Positions 1 through 7,801 of a stretch of 64,000 bases of DNA are shown here, piece after piece (position 1 is the stretch's first letter; each line of letters starts with the position of its first letter). The DNA lies in contig NZ_CP009281.1 in the NCBI RefSeq assembly GCF_000758585.1, positions 5,766,001 to 5,830,000 of the forward strand, written 5' to 3'. Origin of the DNA: Paenibacillus sp. FSL R5-0345 (GTDB taxonomy: Bacteria > Bacillota > Bacilli > Paenibacillales > Paenibacillaceae). The position numbers and the translations under genes were made by a program. Under the pieces are notes generated by a model. That model saw only the letters and a program-made list of their open reading frames with translations. It was not told where the DNA came from and ran no database searches.

Positions 1-785
1 GTCTTTAAGTCCATTCGTTTGTCTTCAAAACGGAACATGGATACATCCAGCTCAGTCAATTGAAGCTGCAGTCCTAACGAGGCATATTTCTCAATCGCAG
101 CACGAATATCATCAAGATTCGGATCGTATAGATTCCAGTGTGCCTGCAATCCGACGCCATGGATCGGCACCTCTTGATCCAATAGCGACTTCACCAGTTC
201 ATAGATTTTGTCACGCTTTAAGGGATGGGATTCATTATAGTCATTGTAGAATAATAATGCCTTAGGATCAGCTTCATGGGCGAATTCAAACGCTTTAGCT
301 ATAAAATCCGGGCCAACAATGTCGAGCCACTTCGAATGGCGAAGAAGCTCTTCTCCTTCATCGGCAATAACTTCATTCACAACATCCCAAGCATAAATAT
401 CTTCCTTATAACGTCCTACAACGGTTTGAATATGTGATTTGACTCGTGCAAGCAAAATCTCTCTGCTTACAGGTCCTCCGTTCTTATCCTCAAACAACCA
501 ATCCGTAGTCTGATTGTGCCAGACCAAGGTATGTCCGCGCATCGCCATCTTATGTTTTCGGGCGAAGGCAACTAGCTGGTCTGCTGCCCTAAAGTTATAA
601 ATATCCTCAAGTGGATGTAGACTTTCAAATTTCATCTCATTCTCAGCAGTTATACTGTTGAAATGATAAGCAAGCAAGTGCTCCTGTGATTGTATCGTAA
701 ATGGGTTGACCGCTGCGCCAATCTTGAAATCCTCCGAGAACACTGTCTTTAGTGCAGGCTCTGAGTAATCGCTAGCTTGTCTCAT
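1..785 (-). CDS. GH10 endo-1,4-beta-xylanase (3' part outside window)
   Basis: Family 10 xylanase, cleaving beta-1,4 linkages in xylan or xylo-oligosaccharides. Only the first 261 codons are inside the window. Seen directly: the acid/base glutamate in the WDVVNE motif (about E138), the nucleophile in LQLTELDVS (about E245), and the family motif GHTLVWHNQ near residue 85. ATG at 785 follows GGGAGGG. There is no signal peptide, so the enzyme is probably cytoplasmic and acts on imported oligosaccharides. This matches the intracellular GH10 enzymes of Paenibacillus aldouronate-utilisation clusters (known for the genus; assignment here is inference). It lies 42 bp downstream of the GH43 gene and is probably co-transcribed with it and the ABC transporter genes. 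Confidence 0.93.
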   Translation of the reverse strand, partial: MRQASDYSEPALKTVFSEDFKIGAAVNPFTIQSQEHLLAYHFNSITAENEMKFESLHPLEDIYNFRAADQLVAFARKHKMAMRGHTLVWHNQTTDWLFEDKNGGPVSREILLARVKSHIQTVVGRYKEDIYAWDVVNEVIADEGEELLRHSKWLDIVGPDFIAKAFEFAHEADPKALLFYNDYNESHPLKRDKIYELVKSLLDQEVPIHGVGLQAHWNLYDPNLDDIRAAIEKYASLGLQLQLTELDVSMFRFEDKRMDLK

Positions 786-827
786 CAATTTCCCTCCCTA
801 CAAAAGCGTACATATTTAGCATTCTAC

Positions 828-2363
828 TCATGATGATCGATAGTCGAACCAATCAAAGTAAGCAGGAACCCCCGCCACTTTGCCATGTCCTGTCGCATAT
901 AAGCCAACCAGAACACCGGTAAATCCGTTTCCTTTGACAGCTTGAGGGGATAATGGATAGGCTAGAGCCCTAGATAGCTCGATCCATTCCTGACCATCCA
1001 AAGAATAAAGTAAAGTGTATTCCGTTAGCTCCGCCCGAATTTTCAGATATAAACACCCAGCAATGGTTGGAATCTCTGCAGCCACATGTATTGTTCCATC
1101 AACAGTTAAATAAGCTGTAATCACTCTATGTCCATTTCTTTGCGATAGTGCAATTTCATAATGTGCATTCTCGTCCAATCTAGCACAGAGTCCAGCCTCT
1201 TCACCGTCCACGGTAGGGTTAAAATCCAGTAATGTACTCCATTCAGCTGAAGTATGCTGCTGTCTTCTGCCTATAAAGGCTACCTGACCCACTTCATTAA
1301 GGTCTTTCGATTGCCCTCGAAGAGCTAGAAAACCCGGACGTTGGCTTAGTGACCAGCTTCCCTCTGCCGGATTCCGCAGAAAGGATAATCCCAATGGCAA
1401 TACAGGGTCATCAAAATCATATCTTCCGCTAGTCTCAGGTTTTGGCGAATGACCCGGTACACGCGGAACCTTCATCTCCAGCCCGACAGTGTCTTCATTA
1501 TTATCGATCATAGGCCAGCCGTCTTCATCCCAGCTTACAGGAGCAAGGAAAGTCTCTCTCCCTAGGACAGTATATTTTGAATCTACTAGTCTGACACCTA
1601 GGAATACAGCCCACCAATCCCCATTACGATCCTCAATCAAATCGGCATGACCCAAATACTGAATGGGACTATCAGTCCCGCGATGGGTCAATATCGGTTG
1701 CTCAAATCTTTCAAAAGGACCGTAAGGGGAGGAAGAACGACCGATAATTTCTCGGTGTTCCTTTGCCGTGCCGCCTGAAGCAGACATGATATAATACATT
1801 CCGTTAATTTTGTACAAATGTGGTCCTTCCGTCCAAGGTCCACCATCCCCAGTCCAGATGACAACTGGTTCTGTTAAAGCTGCGCCCGTAGCAATATCAA
1901 TCTCATATTGAATGGCGTGGGAGTCATAATCTGCCCCCTGCTGGGTGGTTACATATACCTTTCCATCCTCATCAAACATTAGAGAAGGGTCAATTCCTCC
2001 ATAAGGAATACTAATCGGGTCTGACCACGGACCCGCTGGGTCCGTAGCCGTAACATAGAAATTCCCCTTCCCGTGTATTTCGGTCGTTATCATGTAAAAC
2101 GTTCCTTCATGATACCGGATCGTTGGTGCAAATATACCTCCAGAGCTTTTGCTCTTACGTGTATCTAGCTGACTTTCACGATTGAGCACATGACCAATTT
2201 GTGTCCAATGAATTAAGTCCTGGCTGTGAAAGATAGGTACCCCAGGAAAATATTCGAAGGAGCTACAAACCAAATAGAAGTCGTCTCCAGCCCGTGTAAT
2301 ACTCGGATCTGGATAAAAGCCTGGAAGTATTGGATTTGTGTATGTGATTAGGGATTGGTTCAT
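828..2363 (-). CDS. GH43 beta-xylosidase
   Basis: Glycoside hydrolase family 43, most likely a beta-xylosidase (possibly with arabinofuranosidase activity) that trims xylo-oligosaccharides to xylose. 511 residues is the usual length for the two-domain form. The N-terminal five-bladed propeller carries the expected acidic triad: D19 in NPILPGFYPDPSI, D125 in GGIDPSLMF and E179 in GPWTEGPHLY. The C-terminal ~200 residues resemble the beta-sandwich that caps XynB-type enzymes. No signal peptide is seen, so the product is cytoplasmic. It sits between the sugar permease genes and the GH10 xylanase. The candidate ribosome site (GGAAGG) is rather far from the ATG. An exact substrate cannot be read from sequence. 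Confidence 0.92.
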   Translation of the reverse strand: MNQSLITYTNPILPGFYPDPSITRAGDDFYLVCSSFEYFPGVPIFHSQDLIHWTQIGHVLNRESQLDTRKSKSSGGIFAPTIRYHEGTFYMITTEIHGKGNFYVTATDPAGPWSDPISIPYGGIDPSLMFDEDGKVYVTTQQGADYDSHAIQYEIDIATGAALTEPVVIWTGDGGPWTEGPHLYKINGMYYIMSASGGTAKEHREIIGRSSSPYGPFERFEQPILTHRGTDSPIQYLGHADLIEDRNGDWWAVFLGVRLVDSKYTVLGRETFLAPVSWDEDGWPMIDNNEDTVGLEMKVPRVPGHSPKPETSGRYDFDDPVLPLGLSFLRNPAEGSWSLSQRPGFLALRGQSKDLNEVGQVAFIGRRQQHTSAEWSTLLDFNPTVDGEEAGLCARLDENAHYEIALSQRNGHRVITAYLTVDGTIHVAAEIPTIAGCLYLKIRAELTEYTLLYSLDGQEWIELSRALAYPLSPQAVKGNGFTGVLVGLYATGHGKVAGVPAYFDWFDYRSS

Positions 2364-2410
2364 AGTTTAACAAACAACCTTCCTATTCCTTAATAGTGAT
2401 TGTAAGCTGC

Positions 2411-3370
2411 TTATTCCTTCACGCTTCCCACGTTCATTCCAACTACAAAATGCTTCTGCATGAATGGATACACTAGCAAAATTGGAACGGAGGCAACGAT
2501 AGTAACTGCTGCACGAATGGACTTTGGAGTAACCATTGATCCTGCTGACTCCGCAGTCACCCCTTGACCGTTAGCTACACTTGCGTTACTGTTCGCATTC
2601 ATACTAGATTGTATTAGTTTCATTAATTCATACTGCAATGTGCTGAGGTGCTGGCGGGAAGAGGTGTAGATAAAAGCATCAAACCATGCGTTCCATGCAC
2701 CTACTGCAACAAAGAGGGCGATGGTAGCAAGAACAGGTTTACATAAAGGGAAGACTACTTTCATAAAGATTTTGAACTCCCCGGCACCGTCAATTCTCGC
2801 GGATTCCATAAGGCTTTCATGCAAGCTACCAATATAAGTACGAATAACGATCATATTAAATGCACTTAGCATGGACGGTATTATATATACCCAAAACGAG
2901 TTGAGCAGATGAAGCTCCTTAATAAGGAAATAGTTTGGTATCAGACCCGCATTAAAATACATGGTAAGGACGAAAATAATGGTAATCGGTTTGCGGAAAA
3001 CATATTCTTTCCGGCTTAAAGCATAAGCAAGCATTGTGGTTAGGAATAGATTCAGGACCGTAGATAACACTGTTCGTGCTACCGAAATCCAAAAAGCAGG
3101 AATAATGGTACCTGAGGCAAAAACAGCTTTATAGTTTTGTATGGTCCACTCTCTAGGCAACAGATAAATGCCGCCACGGATCGTATCGTTCCCCGCATTC
3201 AATGAAACTGCTATAGTATTTAAAAAAGGATATAAGGTAACTATAACTATACACACCATAAATACAGTATTAAAGGTACCGAACAATACTGGTTCAAGAC
3301 CTATATTTCTCATGCGTCTTCCGACATTACTTTTTGGAGATTTCTGAGGTATTAATTGAGTTTTCTCCAT
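2411..3370 (-). CDS. Carbohydrate ABC transporter permease (LplC/YtcP type)
   Basis: Inner-membrane permease of a CUT1-type sugar importer. 319 residues with about six hydrophobic segments, starting near residue 35. The binding-protein-dependent transport signature is visible as ESARIDGAGEFKIFMKVVFP (about residues 190-210), the EAA loop that contacts the ATPase. The conserved C-terminal tail ends in FVVGMNVGSVKE, typical of YtcP/LplC proteins. It follows the partner permease with a 2-bp gap and precedes the GH43 gene by 47 bp. No ATPase gene is present, as usual for these systems, which share an MsmX-type ATPase encoded elsewhere. The cargo is inferred to be xylo-oligosaccharides or aldouronates from the neighbouring hydrolases. 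Confidence 0.92.
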   Translation of the reverse strand: MEKTQLIPQKSPKSNVGRRMRNIGLEPVLFGTFNTVFMVCIVIVTLYPFLNTIAVSLNAGNDTIRGGIYLLPREWTIQNYKAVFASGTIIPAFWISVARTVLSTVLNLFLTTMLAYALSRKEYVFRKPITIIFVLTMYFNAGLIPNYFLIKELHLLNSFWVYIIPSMLSAFNMIVIRTYIGSLHESLMESARIDGAGEFKIFMKVVFPLCKPVLATIALFVAVGAWNAWFDAFIYTSSRQHLSTLQYELMKLIQSSMNANSNASVANGQGVTAESAGSMVTPKSIRAAVTIVASVPILLVYPFMQKHFVVGMNVGSVKE

Positions 3371-3372
3371 GA

Positions 3373-4344
3373 TTATAACAGCCTCTCTTCCCCTAGCCGC
3401 GTCGAGGTCCAGTTAGCTAATAGCAGCAACGTTACACTTACGACTGTTTTAAATATACCACCCGCAGTGGCTAAGGAATAATTCCCTTGCCCAATTCCGT
3501 ATTTCAATACAAATATATCTATCGTATCCGACCAGTCTGCAGTAAGACCGTTCCCTAACAAGAACGGAACCTCAAATCCGACATCCAGTACATGTCCTAT
3601 GGACATGATCATCAGGATTACAATGGTTGGTTTAATTCCAGGTAATGTTACATTGAACATTTTTCTGTACCGGTTTGCCCCATCGATCTCAGCAGCCTCA
3701 TATAAAGCTGGATCTATAGAAGCAATAGCAGCCAAGTAGATGATTGTACCCCATCCCACCTCTTTCCAGACGGTTGAAGCACCCACAATACCCCAGAAAT
3801 ATTTTCCTTCACTGAGCCAAAGGATTGGTGAGTCAATAAGATTTAATTTCATGAGTAAGATGTTGATAATCCCGTCGTTACCAACCGAAAGGGAGACACC
3901 TACAATCCCTGTTACAATGATCCAAGAGAGAAAGTGCGGCAAGTAGGATATAGTCTGCACGGTTCTTTTCCAAAATACATTTTTGATTTCATTAAGAAGT
4001 AAGGCTAATCCTATCGCAGTAATAAATCCTAGAATGAAATTAATTAAACCCATTGCCAATGTATTTCTAAATACCCTTAGAAAGGTATCGTCCGTAAATA
4101 TTGCCTTGAAGTGCTTCAAGCCAACCCACGTTTGTTCGCCAAATGCCTTAGCTGGTTTATAATCCTGAAAAGCCATGGTCCATCCCCAAACAGGTACGTA
4201 CGCAAATAGTACAATATAAAGTAGCAATGGAACGGACATCCAAATTAGTTGATTCTGATTCTTAATCAAAGACCAAGTAATAGGTTGCTTCTTTTTTCTT
4301 TTAGGATGCCGCTTTACTGTTTTTCCCGTTAAGGTCTCATCCAT
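3373..4344 (-). CDS. Carbohydrate ABC transporter permease (LplB type)
   Basis: Second permease of the CUT1 sugar importer. About six membrane segments and the EAA loop YEAAEIDGANRYRKMFNVTL near residues 215-235. I place the start at the ATG at 4344, because TGGGGAG lies just upstream; an in-frame ATG at 4365 would add seven residues but lacks a ribosome site. A strong hairpin lies between this gene and the upstream solute-binding-protein gene and probably lowers permease expression relative to the binding protein. The gene is followed after 2 bp by the partner permease. Cargo is inferred from context only. Confidence 0.92.
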   Translation of the reverse strand: MDETLTGKTVKRHPKRKKKQPITWSLIKNQNQLIWMSVPLLLYIVLFAYVPVWGWTMAFQDYKPAKAFGEQTWVGLKHFKAIFTDDTFLRVFRNTLAMGLINFILGFITAIGLALLLNEIKNVFWKRTVQTISYLPHFLSWIIVTGIVGVSLSVGNDGIINILLMKLNLIDSPILWLSEGKYFWGIVGASTVWKEVGWGTIIYLAAIASIDPALYEAAEIDGANRYRKMFNVTLPGIKPTIVILMIMSIGHVLDVGFEVPFLLGNGLTADWSDTIDIFVLKYGIGQGNYSLATAGGIFKTVVSVTLLLLANWTSTRLGEERLL

Positions 4345-4375
4345 ATAGTCTTCTCCCCACATCATCCATATATTT

Positions 4376-4410
4376 CAGAAAGTGGTTGGCTAATAAGCCA
4401 CCACTTTCTG
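4376..4410 (-). other. Intercistronic hairpin between binding-protein and permease genes
   Basis: A near-perfect inverted repeat with CAGAAAGTGG pairing CCACTTTCTG, extended inward by TGGCT/AGCCA around an AATA loop with one bulged base. No T-run follows on the minus strand, so it is unlikely to be a full terminator. Such hairpins downstream of solute-binding-protein genes usually protect the upstream mRNA or partly terminate, giving more binding protein than permease (known for other systems; inference here). Confidence 0.75.
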
Positions 4411-4428
4411 ATTTTAAGCAAACTTAAA

Positions 4429-6132
4429 TTATTTTACACTCCAAGTATCAAATCTCCATTTAAGCTGTTCGTTGATTCTATCTTCGTAGGCTTTGATATC
4501 CGCTTTATGAAGTTCTCCAACAAATTCAGTCCAAACTTTATCGAAATCGGAAGGGCTAGCCAAGATTGCTTTTGGCAGGTACTTGGTTTTAACTTCTCCC
4601 ATCTTCGTATCAGCAATTTTTGCTGGAGAATTTTCAACTAGATCTATCGACCAAGCTGGGTAAGCCACTGGGTTCGGTCCAGGCTTACTGAAGAAATCTA
4701 CATAACTGTCGAATCCATATGCGTCAAGGACTTCCTTGTCATACGCTTCCAACCCTGCTTTATATTCTTCCGGTTGGGCTGCCGCATCCGTTGAGTTACC
4801 GTCTGCAAAGTATCCTTGCATTTTAGGAGCAGTAGCATACCAAGCTTCTGCTTTGTTACTTAGCTTCCATGTTGCATCAACTGCGTTGTCCCGTTGTTCT
4901 TGGGTTCTTATAAAGCGACCGTCTTCCACTTGATAATCTTCGCCTTCAATCCCCCAAGTGAGGGTTTTTTGCCAATCTTCTTGAATTAATGTGTCCATAA
5001 GTTTAAGGATTCTCACTGGATCCTTAGCATTGACAGTGATCCCGAATCCATTATTCAAGTTAAGAGCAGGGCGATCCAGATAATAATCTTTGGTGTTAGT
5101 ATCATATACAAGAGGCAAACCTACATAAGTGCTCATATCTTTCCCTTGTGTTTTGAGTGAATCTTCTGCTTTCTGGAAGTTCCAGTGCTGATCAAACATT
5201 CCCAGTACGGCTCCGCTAGACAATTTAGCTAAATATTGGTCATAATCCATTACAAATGCTTCTTTGTCAATAATACCCAATGCATTCATATCATTAAGCT
5301 TTTTATAGTACTGCTTAGCATAGTCTTTATCCGCAAAGATTTCTGCTACGTTATCCTTAACTACTACTCCGCCATCATTAGGATGCCCGATCAGATGCTG
5401 AGGAGCGTTGAACAATCCCCAGTTTCTCCAGTCTTTGTTATGAATCTCAAACCCAATTGTTGGTTGACCATCAATGGTTGGATTTTTCTCTTTATATTTC
5501 ACGATAAGATCGAAATACTCGTCCAAAGTTTTAACGGTTGGATAACCGGCATCTTTAAGTACGGCTTTCTGAATCCAGAAAGCTGGGCCAGAGTAATAAG
5601 TTGTATTCATCTCACCGTTATACGCACCATAGTTTGGAAGTGTATAAATGTGTCCATCATTTGGATCCTTCATCATGTTCCAGTAAGCTGCGTAATGCGC
5701 TTTCAAATTCGGAGCGTGTTCTTCAATCAAGTCCTCAAGAGGAATAAATGCGCCTGCTGCCGTCAGTTGGGTATTGGAACTCATCAGATCCGGATAATCT
5801 GAACCGGCAATCATAACACCAAGCTTCTGTTTAAGATCTCCTGCCAAGAATTCGAAACTGAATGATGCACCTGTTTTTTCTTTGATCATCTTGTAAATTT
5901 TGTTATCTGGTGTTGGTTGTTGACCAGCTTCTCCAAGAAAGATACTAACTTCAAAAGGCTCTACCTTCTTGTCATCGGTTCCAGCTGCAGTTGCAGCTGT
6001 TGTTTCTGCCGGTTTGTTTTCCCCCTTAGCAGTATTACCGCTGTTATTTCCACCGCACCCTGCTAGAGCAAAACTTAGGGATAACACAGCAATCAGACTA
6101 AGTTTGAACTTTGATATTGACTTGCCCCCCAT
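4429..6132 (-). CDS. Sugar ABC transporter substrate-binding lipoprotein
   Basis: Extracytoplasmic solute-binding protein of the CUT1 importer, 567 residues, the large LplA-like type. The chosen ATG at 6132 has the ribosome site GGAGGTG and begins a classical lipoprotein signal: basic start, hydrophobic stretch, lipobox FALAGC with C26 as the lipidated residue, then a Gly/Asn/Thr-rich linker. A longer reading to 6273 would put 47 residues before the signal and is rejected. The mature part contains the periplasmic-binding-protein fold pattern (FLGEAGQQPTPDNKIYKMIK, then SGAVLGMFDQHWNFQ). First gene after the two-component genes, with its own -10 and a cre-like site in the leader. Ligand is likely xylo-oligosaccharide or aldouronate, inferred from the GH10/GH43 neighbours. 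Confidence 0.93.
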   Translation of the reverse strand: MGGKSISKFKLSLIAVLSLSFALAGCGGNNSGNTAKGENKPAETTAATAAGTDDKKVEPFEVSIFLGEAGQQPTPDNKIYKMIKEKTGASFSFEFLAGDLKQKLGVMIAGSDYPDLMSSNTQLTAAGAFIPLEDLIEEHAPNLKAHYAAYWNMMKDPNDGHIYTLPNYGAYNGEMNTTYYSGPAFWIQKAVLKDAGYPTVKTLDEYFDLIVKYKEKNPTIDGQPTIGFEIHNKDWRNWGLFNAPQHLIGHPNDGGVVVKDNVAEIFADKDYAKQYYKKLNDMNALGIIDKEAFVMDYDQYLAKLSSGAVLGMFDQHWNFQKAEDSLKTQGKDMSTYVGLPLVYDTNTKDYYLDRPALNLNNGFGITVNAKDPVRILKLMDTLIQEDWQKTLTWGIEGEDYQVEDGRFIRTQEQRDNAVDATWKLSNKAEAWYATAPKMQGYFADGNSTDAAAQPEEYKAGLEAYDKEVLDAYGFDSYVDFFSKPGPNPVAYPAWSIDLVENSPAKIADTKMGEVKTKYLPKAILASPSDFDKVWTEFVGELHKADIKAYEDRINEQLKWRFDTWSVK

Positions 6133-6166
6133 AAAGCACCTCCATATTTTGTTGGTGAAACCATAT

Positions 6167-6180
6167 TGTAAGCCCTTACA
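6167..6180. promoter_or_regulatory. Candidate cre (CcpA) site in the binding-protein leader
   Basis: TGTAAGCCCTTACA is palindromic apart from its centre and matches the cre consensus TGWAANCGNTNWCA at all but one fixed position. It lies 35-48 bp before the start codon and just downstream of the -10 element, a position where CcpA would block transcription. Carbon-catabolite repression of a xylan operon is expected biology, but binding is inferred. Confidence 0.6.
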
Positions 6181-6186
6181 AGTTAA

Positions 6187-6215
6187 ATTATAGAGGTGAT
6201 GATGCCATTGATAAT
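6187..6215 (-). promoter_or_regulatory. Candidate promoter of the sugar-transport operon
   Basis: A perfect -10 TATAAT occupies 6187-6192 on the minus strand. The -35 position 17 bp away reads ATTATC, a poor match. A weak -35 with a good -10 suits a promoter that needs an activator, here presumably one of the AraC-type response regulators encoded just upstream. Confidence 0.45.
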
Positions 6216-6247
6216 ACGCCAGAACTAAAGGTATACCCCCAAAAAGT

Positions 6248-7786
6248 TTAGGTATTCGCATGTTTAAATTCATTAGGGCTCATCTTCATCTTTTTTTCAA
6301 ATTGTTTGAGAAACTGACTGTAATTGGAATATCCTACTTTCTCGGCGATCTCACTGTTTTTGAGCTTATTGTGTTGAAGTAAACGTGCAGATTCCTTAAT
6401 CCGGAGGTCATGCAACTGCTCATTAAAATGAATGCCATTCTTCTTGATCAATAATTGTCCCAGATACACTGGATGCAGGAAGAATACCTCCGACAGCTTT
6501 TTAATTGTAAGATTTTCGTGATAATGCGCTTCAATATAGTTGTTGATTTCCTGTACAATCCCCTGTGATTTTTGGCTTTGTTCTTTTAGAAGAATATCAA
6601 TACTTGCCTCACCACATGATAAAAGATTACGCATTAAATCGTTCAACTTCATCATCGAGTCCCGCATTTCGGGGATTGTTATTTGGGTTAACAGGGAGGA
6701 TACTTGAACTTCACTAGCTTTCGAAGTAAACTCAACGATCTTATACATAATATGAATAACGATCTTCTTCACAACCTCAGGAGCAATGCGCATCTCACGA
6801 AAACTGCGAGAGGCTAAGCCCACAGCTTGTTTAAATCCTTTTATGTCCAGTGTGTTAATGGGTCTCATTAAGTCATCCATCAGTTGAATTTGATCATAGT
6901 GATAGCTGAACTGACTATCTTTGGTTCCTTGATAGGTCAAGAATCCTGAATGATCCGAATTATAAAAATAATACATTAGCGCTTCTTTCGCCGTTCGGTA
7001 GCTATTCGCTATTTGAAGCAAAGAGCCCACGCTATCCCCTACTGCAATATACATGGCTTGCTTAGGGTGTTCATTCAGCAAGGGAGCTACTGCATGATAT
7101 ATTGCAGCACCCTCATCAGACTCCGAAGGATAGCCGTATACGATTCCAAAGCAATAAGCCTCCAGATCGATCAGAAACATCGATTCCGTATTCGTTAGGA
7201 GAGCTACTGCTTTCTCTCTGATTTCCGTATACATCGTTGGGTCTGTCTGTAGTAAACAAATATTCCAAAGGCTTTTGTCTTCCGATAGACGTGTAAGTAC
7301 TGTAAAGTCTGACTTATCTTCTGCCTTCTCATTCAATATGCTCTTAAGAAGAGAGACAACCTCCTCTGAGTTTGCCATTTGATTTAAGCTTCGCTTCTGA
7401 GTTTCCTGTTCTAATTCCCGATATATCTCCTTCAATTCTTCTGACGCCTCTTCTTCGAATAGCGGCTTCATCAGATAATGGTTAATGCCATAACGTATAG
7501 CTGTCTTAGCATATTCAAACTCACTATAACCGCTTAGTATGGCAAACTTAATCGGTTTAGTCTCCTCTTGCTGCCAGGCGGAAACCATTTCCAGACCATT
7601 CATTAGCGGCATATTTACATCGGTAATGACAAGATCCGGCAGTAGCTGCTTTATTAACTGTAAGCCCTCTTTGCCATTACTGGAGGTTCCACATACTTCA
7701 AAGCCAAGCGCCTGCCAGTCTATCCATAGCTGCATCCCTTCAAGAGCACTAGGCTCATCATCGATCAACAATACTTTGTATTTCAT
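6248..7786 (-). CDS. AraC-family response regulator (YesN type), second copy
   Basis: Cytoplasmic transcription activator, about 512 residues. N-terminal receiver domain (YKVLLIDDEPSALEG, phosphoacceptor Asp in LVITDVNMPLMNG near residue 55, Lys in LMKPL), a long middle region, and a C-terminal AraC-type double helix-turn-helix (IKKLSEVFFLHPVYLGQL, then NSEIAEKVGYSNYSQFLKQF). I prefer ATG 7786, preceded by AAGGTGAGG; GTG 7798 is an alternative. It follows the sensor kinase gene directly and precedes the binding-protein gene, so it is the likely activator of the sugar operon. A second regulator of the same architecture lies on the other side of the kinase gene. Confidence 0.93.
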   Translation of the reverse strand: MKYKVLLIDDEPSALEGMQLWIDWQALGFEVCGTSSNGKEGLQLIKQLLPDLVITDVNMPLMNGLEMVSAWQQEETKPIKFAILSGYSEFEYAKTAIRYGINHYLMKPLFEEEASEELKEIYRELEQETQKRSLNQMANSEEVVSLLKSILNEKAEDKSDFTVLTRLSEDKSLWNICLLQTDPTMYTEIREKAVALLTNTESMFLIDLEAYCFGIVYGYPSESDEGAAIYHAVAPLLNEHPKQAMYIAVGDSVGSLLQIANSYRTAKEALMYYFYNSDHSGFLTYQGTKDSQFSYHYDQIQLMDDLMRPINTLDIKGFKQAVGLASRSFREMRIAPEVVKKIVIHIMYKIVEFTSKASEVQVSSLLTQITIPEMRDSMMKLNDLMRNLLSCGEASIDILLKEQSQKSQGIVQEINNYIEAHYHENLTIKKLSEVFFLHPVYLGQLLIKKNGIHFNEQLHDLRIKESARLLQHNKLKNSEIAEKVGYSNYSQFLKQFEKKMKMSPNEFKHANT

Positions 7787-7801
7787 AGGCTCCCTCACCT
7801 T

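Noticed and set aside
5236-5802. 188-codon plus-strand ORF opposite the sugar-binding lipoprotein gene
   Set aside because: Shadow of a well-supported gene, with no recognisable domain and no start signal.
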